Notes under the pieces: generated by a model
What the model saw: the letters and a program-made list of their open reading frames with translations, nothing else
What the model was told of the DNA's origin: nothing
Database searches by the model: none
Program-made: the position numbers and the translations under genes
NCBI RefSeq assembly: GCF_020783315.1
Contig: NZ_CP086063.1
Span: forward strand, 1,426,001 to 1,490,000
Direction of reading: 5' to 3'
Source of the DNA: Ferruginibacter lapsinanis
Lineage (GTDB): Bacteria; Bacteroidota; Bacteroidia; Chitinophagales; Chitinophagaceae
DNA length: 64,000 nt
Shown: positions 56,555 through 64,000 of the stretch, piece after piece
Numbering within the stretch: position 1 is the stretch's first letter
Layout: the number at the start of each line of letters is the position of its first letter

Positions 56555-57277
56555 TTACCGTTTGGACTTTTGTTTCCAAAAATAATTTTCTTTTAAGCTG
56601 TCTGTTTCTAAAAAGCTATATTGATTAAAGTAAAATTTCCGTACAGCTTTTTTTAAATCTGCAATGTTATGGTAGCTGCCACCCATTTGTACAGCATTCG
56701 GTGTCCCTTCTTGTAAATGCCAATAAACACTGTCTTTCTCGTCCGCAGATAGATATGCTGGGTCTAAGTCATTGCCTAAATGATTTGGTTCAAATTGTTC
56801 TGCATAAACAACAAAGATTTCTCTGCCTGATTGTGAATATATTATTGTGTCAATAAACGCAGAAACAACTTTGATCCCACCTGTCTCTCTGTTTCTTAAT
56901 GCGATGAGAGAGTCAATTTGTACTGCAATGCGTAAACTGTCCGCTACAAAAATATTTTGGCTGAAGGGTCTTGGATACTTTGCAGTTAAGTCTGGCGTCC
57001 GATTGTAATTAATATGATGAACAAGTCCCTCTGTTGCCATAATTGTCATTGGAAGTCCAAGAAGTAAGAATAGAAAAGTGTCTGCGTATTTTTTGATTTG
57101 TCGAATATGAAAAAGAATTATTGTCAAAGAGACAAGAAATAGAATGAGGGAAGTGTAACCAAGCCCGTCAAAAAAATCACCAAGTCCGCTGCCCCCATGA
57201 CCTGTAAACAATTTGTAAATGGAATACAAAAGTCCAAGTCCTAAAATTGTCACTAAAAATTTTGTAGAGAGTTTCAT
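56555..57277 (-). CDS. Cassette A: hypothetical membrane protein
   Basis: 240 aa. Three hydrophobic helices in the first 90 residues (FLVTILGLGLLYSIYKLFTG; LGYTSLILFLVSLTIILF; FLFLLLGLPMTIMATEGLVH), then a soluble domain of ~140 residues rich in Asp, Ser and Gln with no recognised motif. The ATG is 26 bp inside the cassette boundary. It is bracketed by GTTAGCTGTT and its complement. Confidence 0.75.
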   Translation of the reverse strand: MKLSTKFLVTILGLGLLYSIYKLFTGHGGSGLGDFFDGLGYTSLILFLVSLTIILFHIRQIKKYADTFLFLLLGLPMTIMATEGLVHHINYNRTPDLTAKYPRPFSQNIFVADSLRIAVQIDSLIALRNRETGGIKVVSAFIDTIIYSQSGREIFVVYAEQFEPNHLGNDLDPAYLSADEKDSVYWHLQEGTPNAVQMGGSYHNIADLKKAVRKFYFNQYSFLETDSLKENYFWKQKSKR

Positions 57278-57303
57278 ATTCGAGGGTTAAAATAACAGCT
57301 AAC

Positions 57304-57487
57304 GTGCCGGGGCTTAGCGAAGTTGGGGATTTTATAACTGTCCGCCCGGAACCGATGCTGAATTTATAATTAAAAATTTGAAGTTGCGTACAACTGCCCG
57401 GTGATGTTGTGTCGGCCCGGAACCAATGATGATAATGATAAAATGTTGAAGCTAAGATTGTCCAGCCCCAATTTTGCTAAACAACAT
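57304..57487. other. Intercassette element E1 (attC-like)
   Basis: 184 bp between cassettes A and B. Arms CTTAGCGAAGTTGGGG (57313-57328) and CCCCAATTTTGCTAAA (57466-57481) pair over 16 bp with two G.T wobbles and one C.A mismatch on the plus strand. The interior repeats GTCCGCCCGGAACCGATG-like motifs twice and aligns with the interior of E2, although the outer arms differ. Confidence 0.72.
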
Positions 57488-57501
57488 GTTGTATGCCGTT
57501 T

Positions 57502-58197
57502 TTATAGTTCCGATTTTACTAATTCATAAATCTGTTTGATTCGTTTCATACTTTCCTGTGTTAGCCAAATTGCTGAAACATTTATGTCATCAAAATGAAA
57601 GTCAACCCATGTCTGAACTGTTACTGTTTGTGATGACGATGGTACTGGCATTTGTGTATTGGGGTCTACAGGAACACCGCCAATGAAAACACCAGGACCA
57701 AAACGAACGCCTGAAGGATTCCAATTAACATTTCCGCCTCCTTTTATTTCTACATTAACTCTCTTGGTTTCTTGTCGTGTTTGCGGGACTAAATTGTCAT
57801 GTTTGTTTTCATTATTTAACTTGTTGAACTGTGTCAACCATTGATTTTCTGCTTTAATATAAGGTTGTTCCTGTTCTAAAATGTCATACACTTTCTTATT
57901 GTTTATATCCAACTCTGGGTAAGACTTTTTCATAACACCTTCAAACGAGTTCTTGTCAGACCTAATAGGGAAATAAAGAATATCACCTTTATTGGCTCTT
58001 GGACAATACTTATCTACAATATCGTGAGCAATGTAATCAAGTACGGAACGAAGATTTCCAAAAAAGTCTTTTATGTCTATTCGTAAGTCCGCATGAATCG
58101 TTTGACTATGAAGTGATTTTTCATACTCTTCGATTATTTTCGGCAGAGCTTTTTCTGCTCTTGCAAGCAATGCTTCTATGTCTGATTTTCTACTCAT
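57502..58197 (-). CDS. Cassette B: hypothetical protein
   Basis: 231 aa from ATG 58197 (MSRKSDIEALLARAEK). Helical N-terminal half (LRIDIKDFFGNLRSVLDYIA), a central HDNLVPQTRQETKRVNVEIK region, then a Gly/Asn/Pro-rich stretch (GGGNVNWNPSGVRFGPGVFI) and a C-terminal helix. No family that I recognise. A frame open to 58224 starts inside the boundary motif GGCATACAAC and is therefore rejected. The ATG is 28 bp from the boundary. Confidence 0.75.
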   Translation of the reverse strand: MSRKSDIEALLARAEKALPKIIEEYEKSLHSQTIHADLRIDIKDFFGNLRSVLDYIAHDIVDKYCPRANKGDILYFPIRSDKNSFEGVMKKSYPELDINNKKVYDILEQEQPYIKAENQWLTQFNKLNNENKHDNLVPQTRQETKRVNVEIKGGGNVNWNPSGVRFGPGVFIGGVPVDPNTQMPVPSSSQTVTVQTWVDFHFDDINVSAIWLTQESMKRIKQIYELVKSEL

Positions 58198-58225
58198 AAA
58201 GTGTCTGTTTAAAATGGCATACAAC

Positions 58226-58408
58226 GACCAGGTATTACCGAAGGTTTGGAATTAGTATTCCGTCAGCCCCGGTACAAATGCCGATTTGAATTATTTTGTT
58301 GAAGATAACAACTACCGTCGATTGTTGCTGTGTCTGCCCGAACCGAAGATGAATAGCGCACAAACTGCACATTGTTATTCCGTCTGCCAAACTTTTGGTA
58401 ATGCCAAT
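58226..58408. other. Intercassette element E2 (attC-like)
   Basis: 183 bp between cassettes B and C. Arms GGTATTACCGAAGGTTTGG (58231-58249) and CCAAACTTTTGGTAATGCC (58387-58405) pair completely over 19 bp on the plus strand, three pairs being G.T. On the minus strand the same three would be A.C mismatches. TATTCCGTC occurs twice inside, and TGTGTCTGCCCGAACCGA matches TGTGTCGGCCCGGAACCA of E1. Confidence 0.75.
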
Positions 58409-58420
58409 GTTATGCGTAGT

Positions 58421-60286
58421 TTATATTTTCTTTAATATCTCAAACATTTTAAAATCCAAACGATAAAGACAGTCTTTCCCTACTATTTTCTCTCGAATCA
58501 TATCTTTTATGTCGGAGTCATTTAAACTTATTACAAGCACATCCTTTCTAATCAATTCGATTATTTCTTGAAATGAATATTCGTCAACTCCTTTTCTAGA
58601 TAACAATATAATTGCACTCCCAGTTTGTTTTTTTGTGTATTTGGTGGAATTAAATACTGTATTTGCTTTTATATTATCTGAGTAATTTTTGAATTCAATT
58701 GTAATTATTCTAGCATTATATGCTGTATATATTTTAGACCAAAAAGATGTTGTATGTTTAAAGTTATTATGTACAATTAAATCTCGTCTGTGGTTCTTTA
58801 GTTGTGTTTCAACTTGAATATCATAGGTATAATTTACAAAATGCTCTGAAAACAGAAACTCAAAAATTTCTATACATATATCTTCATAGTCAGACCAATG
58901 CTTCTCGCCCGTTTCACATTTGGCAAGTCGTTCAATCAGGGCTTCCCCTTTATTTAATGCTTCAATCTGCTTATTGTTTACTTTGAAAGTAGCAAGCATA
59001 GATTTTACATACCAACTGAAAACTTTAGAGTTATCTACTTTAAATTGCTCTTCGATAATTTCATTGACATAAACTATATCAAACCCGTTGTTTTGAAATA
59101 AGACTTCAATAGTTTTTTCAGCTCGTGTAGAAAAGACAACCAATTTATAGTGCTTATGCCAATTCTTTAACTCTAAATATTTTTTTTCTTCCGCAAGAAT
59201 TCTGTTGATATACTCATCCATTGAATCAAGGTCTGACGTATACTGATGAAGCACTAGTAAAACGTAATGATCTGACCCTTTCCAACCTGTAAGTAGATTT
59301 AGATTTTCTGATTTAGAACTACTAAATAATTTGAAGCCCTTAATATTATAAAAAAACCTCACCAACTCATTAATTTCATAATTATTTGCATTAGAAATAT
59401 AAATGTTCTTCAATTCATGGTGTATGGCAACCTGTCCAAATACAGATTCGGTTATTGATTCCAAATTGTCATTTTTATATTCATAACCAGTTACATAAAA
59501 ACTTAATGGCTTTTCTGAAATTTCCTCAAGATTAAATCCATAAGATGGTACAAAGTCGTAAAATTTATGTTCTATTGTGATTGAACCATCTCCATTAGGT
59601 GATGGATATGTATGAATTCTGATTTCATAATCATCAGAGGAAATTGCGTCGGTTATATAGACTTGAATGCGTTTATTATAGAACTGAAAATTGTCAGCTA
59701 AAAAACTGTAGTTTGCGAAAATATAGCTCTTATATAGTTCAAGTTTATGATTAAATATTGTTTCTATATGCTTATACTGCTCACTTGTTGGTTTAGCTTT
59801 CTTCTTGCTATTTTTCTTTTGTTTAATCAAAAATGTATGTTGCTGATCGTCCTTTTGTTGAACGGTTGCAAAATCTAAATTGGGTAGTAAAAAACTATCT
59901 TGGGTTGTTTTAATTATCATTTTTAGCGCAGTCAATTCAGATATAGAAAGGTTTAATAGCGCATGGTTAATTTTATAAGAGTAGTATCCCAACTCTCCGC
60001 CGTAATGTAACCGAGTTACCCAAAGACACTCTGATAACTCATATCGAAGTTCGTTGCAAAGAAGGATTTTATCATTAATTAAGTCGGAAGATTTATCGTT
60101 GGAAATTAAGTCATAAAAGTGGCTTGTAAATGACAATCCAATTAAATTGAAATTTTTAATCCGAGTGACAAGATTAAAGATTTCCGCTTTTGTGTCGAAA
60201 AAAAGTCGCCATTCATCAGATTGAATTTTTGTCATTTTTGAAAACAATTCAAGCAACTCTTCATAATATATTCTAGTTGTTGTCAT
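58421..60286 (-). CDS. Cassette C: PD-(D/E)XK-like nuclease-domain protein
   Basis: 621 aa from ATG 60286 (MTTTRIYYEELLELF); 10 upstream residues from 60316 read through the boundary motif. The N-terminal ~450 residues are unassigned and mostly helical. The C-terminal ~150 residues have the Mrr/restriction-endonuclease-like order: helix DYEDICIEIFEFLF, Asp in HRRDLIVHN (~502), then E-x-K in IITIEFKNYSDN (Glu531, Lys533), and KQTGSAIILLSRKG. This suggests nucleic-acid cleavage, perhaps in defence; no methyltransferase is adjacent. Function inferred from the fold signature only. Confidence 0.72.
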   Translation of the reverse strand: MTTTRIYYEELLELFSKMTKIQSDEWRLFFDTKAEIFNLVTRIKNFNLIGLSFTSHFYDLISNDKSSDLINDKILLCNELRYELSECLWVTRLHYGGELGYYSYKINHALLNLSISELTALKMIIKTTQDSFLLPNLDFATVQQKDDQQHTFLIKQKKNSKKKAKPTSEQYKHIETIFNHKLELYKSYIFANYSFLADNFQFYNKRIQVYITDAISSDDYEIRIHTYPSPNGDGSITIEHKFYDFVPSYGFNLEEISEKPLSFYVTGYEYKNDNLESITESVFGQVAIHHELKNIYISNANNYEINELVRFFYNIKGFKLFSSSKSENLNLLTGWKGSDHYVLLVLHQYTSDLDSMDEYINRILAEEKKYLELKNWHKHYKLVVFSTRAEKTIEVLFQNNGFDIVYVNEIIEEQFKVDNSKVFSWYVKSMLATFKVNNKQIEALNKGEALIERLAKCETGEKHWSDYEDICIEIFEFLFSEHFVNYTYDIQVETQLKNHRRDLIVHNNFKHTTSFWSKIYTAYNARIITIEFKNYSDNIKANTVFNSTKYTKKQTGSAIILLSRKGVDEYSFQEIIELIRKDVLVISLNDSDIKDMIREKIVGKDCLYRLDFKMFEILKKI

Positions 60287-60504
60287 AGTGCTGTTAATCC
60301 TAATTACGCATAACACATAAATATATGATATTCCTCACCACTCTCAAAAAATGTACTAAGTTAAAAATCAGTCTTTTAGTTGTATACATTTTGTATTGTT
60401 TATAGCATCAATGACATTTTTATCACTAATATATCTTTCCAACAATAAAGGGGTTGCAGGCAGTAAAACGGTAACAATTATGGATGATAGTTATTCATCT
60501 GCTG

Positions 60505-60696
60505 AAGGGCTGAGGGATGGAAGCGGTAGCCCGGATCCCAACGTAAGTTGGGAGAGGACTACAAGCGAACAGCCCTTACCAATGCCCGTTATTGGTATCA
60601 GGCGCACAGCCCCCGGAATTGTATTATGGATCATTCAATCCCCAATTCCGCCGCAACTGTGGGAAACTATCGGTGTTTCGTGACTATCATTTTTTT
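60505..60696 (+). ncRNA. Multi-hairpin structured RNA candidate
   Basis: Four consecutive stems: (1) GGGCTG/CAGCCC enclosing GTAG/CTAC and CCCAAC/GTTGGG with GGAAGCGG and AAGCGAA in the internal loop; (2) TACCAAT/ATTGGTA; (3) CACAG/CTGTG enclosing CGGAATTG/CAATTCCG; (4) GAAAC/GTTTC (60663-60679), followed closely by T7 at 60690-60696. The first module resembles the GAAGCGG/AGCGGAAAGC hairpin element common between genes in Bacteroidota. It could be a standalone RNA or the leader of the gene at 60777. The rest of the 490-bp gap (60287-60776) holds no gene I accept. Confidence 0.55.
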
Positions 60697-60776
60697 GGCA
60701 AAACCAATAATTTTAGTAGCTTGTACTATGAAGCATGGCTTCACCCCATATTTACTAACCATAAATTATAAAAAAA

Positions 60777-60977
60777 ATGAGTAAAATGTTAACAGCTTAT
60801 TGCATGAAAACAAAAGAGAAAAATGTTCCAATGCAAGATGCGGTGATAACCAAAACATCCCGTGGAGGGTATATGGCCCAGGGACATGATGGTAAAGGGA
60901 ATAAAATGACCACCATGCTTGCTGAAGCAAAAGCCCTTGAAGCCGTTAAAGACGGTGTTGCTAAAAAAGCTTGGTAA
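60777..60977 (+). CDS. Small protein, DUF5679-like
   Basis: 66 aa (start 60777; Met4 is an alternative). YCMKTKEKNVPMQDAVITKT followed by GGYMAQGHDGKGNKMTTML resembles the DUF5679 pattern, but only one of the zinc-ribbon cysteines is kept, so metal binding is doubtful. C-terminal helix LAEAKALEAVKDGVAKKAW. It lies downstream of the structured RNA candidate and ends at a strong terminator. Confidence 0.7.
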   Translation: MSKMLTAYCMKTKEKNVPMQDAVITKTSRGGYMAQGHDGKGNKMTTMLAEAKALEAVKDGVAKKAW

Positions 60978-60996
60978 TATGAAGAACGAATTAAAT

Positions 60997-61027
60997 AAAA
61001 AAGCTGCTTGATAAAAGCAGCTTTTTT
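60997..61027. terminator. Bidirectional terminator
   Basis: AAGCTGCTT (61001-61009), loop GATAA, AAGCAGCTT (61015-61023) with A4 on the left and T6 on the right. Serves both the small gene at 60777 and the PorP/SprF gene. Confidence 0.92.
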
Positions 61028-61049
61028 ATTACGTATAGCTTTTGCCGGC

Positions 61050-62081
61050 TTACCACACGTTCTTAGGACAGGTATCGCCTGAATAATTATTACCCAGGAT
61101 AAAGCCTACCAATATCTCATGTGTACCACTGCTTACCGTATGAATGGCTGTTGTAGAATAATCGTATGAATAAGATACAGTGAACCGGTTCAATATATTC
61201 AAGCCTGCCATTGCAGCAAATCCGTATTTAGAACGGTAGCTTCCTCCCAGCCAAAACAGGTCTCTATACTGAAACTTTCCATTCAGGTCTATCTGTAAAG
61301 GAACGGGAGATACTTTTTTTACCATGATGGAAGGAATGACATTGATGTCTTCATTCAACAAAATGCGATACCCGGCAGTGGCAAAAATATGAGGAACCAG
61401 TTTTCCCCTGGTAACTGTGGTCACTGTTTCATCCGAAAAATCGATCTTGTGTGGGATCAATTGATTGGCAGCCAGTCCTACAAAATATTTATCAGAGTAT
61501 AACCACAAACCTGCATTCATATCCATTTGTGTTTTGCCTAATTCTCCGCTGGTGTATACCGATGGATCGACAGGATAATCGGGGCCAAAAAACAGTTTGC
61601 TCGAATTCAATGACAATTTACTTACCCCTAAACCAATGCCTGCTGATAAATTTGTTTTGGCATTGATACCTAAATGATACGCATATGTACCCATTGCCGA
61701 AAAATTATTGAATGGTCCGGCATCGTCATTAATTATCTGCAACCCGATACCATGGTGAGGCGCTGATGCTACATAATCATCCCAGTATTGCTGACCGATA
61801 GGGTTTTCTCCATACATATCAAACTGCGTAGTAGCATTGGTCTTGTAATCTTTTTTCCCGATCGGCCCCTGGATGGTAAAGTACGTGGTTACCGGTGCAT
61901 CCCTGATGCCTGTCCATTGATGACGATGGCTGAACTTTACATCAGTATAATTCTCTATACCCGATAATGCCGGATTGAGTATATAATTATTCAGGATGTA
62001 TTGGGTGTAATGAGGCTTCTGCTGAGCATACAAACTATTTGCTGCAATCATTACAAAAAGAAATAAAGCAATCCGTTTCAT
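61050..62081 (-). CDS. PorP/SprF family type IX secretion protein
   Basis: 343 aa outer-membrane beta-barrel protein. Signal peptide (MIAANSLYAQQ), then the family start KPHYTQYILNNYILNPALSG with YTDVKFSHRHQWTGI, and the barrel-type C-terminus. PorP/SprF proteins dock type B-sorted cargo at the surface; this one lies 26 bp downstream of such a cargo gene on the same strand, an arrangement common in the phylum. Confidence 0.94.
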   Translation of the reverse strand: MKRIALFLFVMIAANSLYAQQKPHYTQYILNNYILNPALSGIENYTDVKFSHRHQWTGIRDAPVTTYFTIQGPIGKKDYKTNATTQFDMYGENPIGQQYWDDYVASAPHHGIGLQIINDDAGPFNNFSAMGTYAYHLGINAKTNLSAGIGLGVSKLSLNSSKLFFGPDYPVDPSVYTSGELGKTQMDMNAGLWLYSDKYFVGLAANQLIPHKIDFSDETVTTVTRGKLVPHIFATAGYRILLNEDINVIPSIMVKKVSPVPLQIDLNGKFQYRDLFWLGGSYRSKYGFAAMAGLNILNRFTVSYSYDYSTTAIHTVSSGTHEILVGFILGNNYSGDTCPKNVW

Positions 62082-62107
62082 TTGAATATTTTTAAATCAA
62101 CAAGTTT

Positions 62108-64000
62108 TTATCTAACTACTGAAATAGTACCGGTCATTGGTTTTTTGTCAGACCTTAATTTAATGATCCAGTAATAAGGGCCAATAGGTACCGGTTGGCC
62201 TTTATATTTTCCGTCCCATTGAACAGGATAACCAACAGAGCCGAAAATAAATTGCCCGTACCTGTTGAATACATCCACCGTAGCATTCGGGTAATCTTCT
62301 ATGTTAGTGATCTTCCAGGTATCATTTATGCCGTCATTGTTAGGAGAAAAAACATTCGGTATAATGACCTCTTTCAGGATCTTAACGGTTACATCATCTG
62401 TTGCTGTACAACCTTCGATTGATTTTACTGTGATGGTATAGATCTGATCTGTGATGGGTGATACTAACGGTGTAGGAGAGGTTCTGTTTGTAATGGTGCT
62501 GTTTGGTGTCCATACAATTGAAACATTATTACCAGTGGCAACTCCGTCAAGTTGAACCGTTTCTCCCAAAGAAATTTGTTTGTCGGGTCCTGCATATGCA
62601 GTTGGTGTTTGTGGTTGTGGGTTGATATTTCCTATAGCAGCAGGAGAGATACAACCGGCTGTGTTTTTTGCAGTGATACTATATGCAGATCCGGCGATAA
62701 CACCATTGAAGATCCCTGACGCATTAGAGTAATCAGCACCATCATCACTGAAAGTTAAACCGGCGGTGCTGGAGGTAACTGTAATAATTCCTGTAGCGTT
62801 GGTACAGGTTGGCTGTGTGATGGCTACTGTTGGTTTTGCAGGTGTTTGCGGTTGCAGGTTAATGGCACCTGTTTTAGGAGCAGAAGTACAACCCAGGTTG
62901 TTTCTTGCTGTAATGCTATAGTTGCTTCCTGCTGCTATGCCTGTGAAGATGCCGTTTGTATTTGTGTAATTGATTCCGTCATTGCTGAAAGTTAAACCAG
63001 CAGTGCCCGAAGTAACTGAAATAGTAGCAGTGGCAACTGTACAATTTGGCTCTGTAATATTTACTTGCGGTTGAGCAGGAGAGCCCGGCACACTACCAAT
63101 GCTTCCGGTTGTTGCTGCTGAAATACAGCCCGCCGTATTTTTTGATGTGATGCTGTAACTGCTGCCCGGTGCCAGGCCAGCAAATACACCTGTTGTGTTG
63201 GTATAATTGATTCCGTCGTTACTAAATGTCAATCCTGTTTTAGACGATGTAACAGTAACAGTACCGGTAGGTGTTGCACAGGTTGGTTCTGTAACATTGA
63301 CTGTGATAACTCCCGGAACGGCATTTAATGTAATTGTTGTTGTACTGCTTTTTGCCAGCATACAACCCGAAGCCGCTACGCTGTATTTTACAGTGTATAC
63401 ATTGGCTGAGCTACTTGCTACATTGATAGCACCGGTAGATGGATCAATACTTAATCCGGATGGAGTAGCAGAATAAACACCTCCTGATGTAAACCCTGCA
63501 GCAGTGTTTAAAGTAGGGTTGGTTCCGTTCAAACAAACAGCTGCTGGTGTATAACTGAAATCTGTAACAGGTGTTGTTGTTGGATTGATGGTAATGGAAG
63601 CAGCATGATTGCCGGCAGCCAGGCAACCATTGGCAGCGATATCATAATTGATCGTATATGTATTCGGCGTGCTGGCTGTTACATCAATTACTCCTGTAGA
63701 AGCATTGATGCTTAATCCTGCTGTTGAAGAGAAGACACCTCCGTAGGTGAATCCTGCTTCTGTAACAGGCGATGCAGTTATTGCATTAGAACAGATCGGT
63801 GTGGTATAACTGAAAATTGTTTTCGGAGTAATGTTTGTGGCGATGGTCACTACAGCCGATCCGCTAAGAGCCTGAGAGCAATTAGGTGTACCGTTTGTTT
63901 GCACACTTACCAGGTCATAAGTAGTTGTGGAGGTTAACGGTGCTGTAGTAAGTGTTGCAGAGCCTGCACCATTTAATACTATTGTTTGATTGGCACCTCC
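62108..64000 (-). CDS. Large type B-sorted adhesin, 5' end outside the window
   Basis: The frame is open to the right edge (64000), so at least 630 residues are visible and the start is missing. It has Ig/SprB-like modules of about 75-90 aa; three consecutive ones contain TGLTFSNDGINYTNT-like text and end in AGCIS or similar. The C-terminus is the gliding-motility-associated sorting domain (IPNVFSPNNDGINDTWKI; FNRYGQFIFGSVGYPVQWDG). Exported via type IX secretion and probably attached by the PorP/SprF partner immediately downstream. Confidence 0.92.
   Translation of the reverse strand, partial: GGANQTIVLNGAGSATLTTAPLTSTTTYDLVSVQTNGTPNCSQALSGSAVVTIATNITPKTIFSYTTPICSNAITASPVTEAGFTYGGVFSSTAGLSINASTGVIDVTASTPNTYTINYDIAANGCLAAGNHAASITINPTTTPVTDFSYTPAAVCLNGTNPTLNTAAGFTSGGVYSATPSGLSIDPSTGAINVASSSANVYTVKYSVAASGCMLAKSSTTTITLNAVPGVITVNVTEPTCATPTGTVTVTSSKTGLTFSNDGINYTNTTGVFAGLAPGSSYSITSKNTAGCISAATTGSIGSVPGSPAQPQVNITEPNCTVATATISVTSGTAGLTFSNDGINYTNTNGIFTGIAAGSNYSITARNNLGCTSAPKTGAINLQPQTPAKPTVAITQPTCTNATGIITVTSSTAGLTFSDDGADYSNASGIFNGVIAGSAYSITAKNTAGCISPAAIGNINPQPQTPTAYAGPDKQISLGETVQLDGVATGNNVSIVWTPNSTITNRTSPTPLVSPITDQIYTITVKSIEGCTATDDVTVKILKEVIIPNVFSPNNDGINDTWKITNIEDYPNATVDVFNRYGQFIFGSVGYPVQWDGKYKGQPVPIGPYYWIIKLRSDKKPMTGTISVVR

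Larger units (their letters stand above)
56538..60314 (-). mobile_element. Integron-cassette-like array of three bracketed genes
   Basis: Three minus-strand genes each lie between their own 10-bp inverted pair: A, GTTAGCTGTT at 56538-56547 with its complement at 57294-57303; B, GTTGTATGCC at 57488-57497 with 58216-58225; C, GTTATGCGTA at 58409-58418 with 60305-60314. Start codons sit 26-28 bp inside the right boundary and stop codons 3-8 bp from the left boundary. Between the genes are homologous elements E1 (57304-57487) and E2 (58226-58408). This matches how integron cassettes appear when integrated, but the core deviates from GTTRRRY by one base in each case and no integrase is in the window. 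Confidence 0.65.

Noticed and set aside
58198..58224. Longer start for cassette B protein
   Set aside because: Its ATG lies within the boundary motif GGCATACAAC and the next ATG (58197) gives a natural N-terminus.
60287..60316. Longer start for cassette C protein
   Set aside because: Reads through the boundary motif TACGCATAAC; ATG 60286 is 28 bp inside the boundary as in the other cassettes.
60396..60683. 95-residue plus-strand open frame after the cassette array
   Set aside because: It coincides with the multi-hairpin segment, has no domain or start-site support, and a second overlapping frame is equally open; structure explains the segment better.

Overview
The window reads as chromosome from a Bacteroidota bacterium, most likely family Chitinophagaceae or a close relative. 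The reasons are the moderately AT-rich composition, -7 promoter elements of the TAnnTTTG type, type IX secretion features (two type B C-terminal sorting domains and a PorP/SprF protein), two TonB-dependent receptors, LytS/LytTR signalling and a bacterial geranylgeranylglyceryl-phosphate synthase homologue. I saw no rRNA, tRNA, CRISPR array, transposase or integrase gene.

Layout. 0-4.2 kb: minus-strand glutathione peroxidase, beta-helix lipoprotein, ComF and RadA. 4.6-7.6 kb: plus-strand regulator, ABC ATPase, permease and LolA-like operon. 7.6-10.7 kb: a large secreted metallophosphoesterase with a duplicated N-terminal domain. 10.8-17.2 kb: pdxA, rsmA, a CAP-domain protein, a polysaccharide flippase, arfB and a GGGP synthase. 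17.3-19.3 kb: an accessory patch with two short hypothetical genes and many repeats. 19.3-33.6 kb: ordinary chromosome (LytTR/LytS pair, DUF937-OmpA protein, ruvB, OmpR-type regulator, HerA-like ATPase, recQ, copper ATPase, tsaE, alanine dehydrogenase, an ABC ATPase). 33.7-41.2 kb: lpxA and a metal/iron uptake cluster of two TonB receptors, a DtxR-type regulator with a perfect operator palindrome, and an AraC regulator with a cysteine cluster. 41.2-47.9 kb: a coiled or beta-roll surface protein, gyrB, and a magnesium P-type ATPase. 48-60.4 kb: accessory region of small hypothetical and membrane genes, intergenic repeats and a type B sorted lectin/PKD protein. 60.5-64 kb: a candidate structured RNA, a small ORF, PorP/SprF and a truncated type B adhesin that runs off the right edge.

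The most unusual object is at 56538-60314. Three consecutive minus-strand genes of unknown or nuclease-like function are each tightly bracketed by their own 10-bp inverted pair (GTT at the outer edge). They are separated by two homologous ~183-bp elements with locus-specific arms. Nearly every difference between paired arms is a G.T wobble if the plus strand folds. This is the logic of integron gene cassettes and bottom-strand attC folding, but the core sequences and element length differ from the classical ones and no integrase is in view.

Other notable non-coding structure: two distant tandem arrays that share a 42-bp period, a GGGAAGCTTTC core and a hairpin (18.75 and 51.8 kb); a dispersed GTCCCGGCGGGG inverted-repeat family (five copies); a 134-bp MITE-like element with perfect 28-bp ends; a 58-bp promoter-like repeat in two copies; and a multi-hairpin RNA candidate at 60.5 kb.
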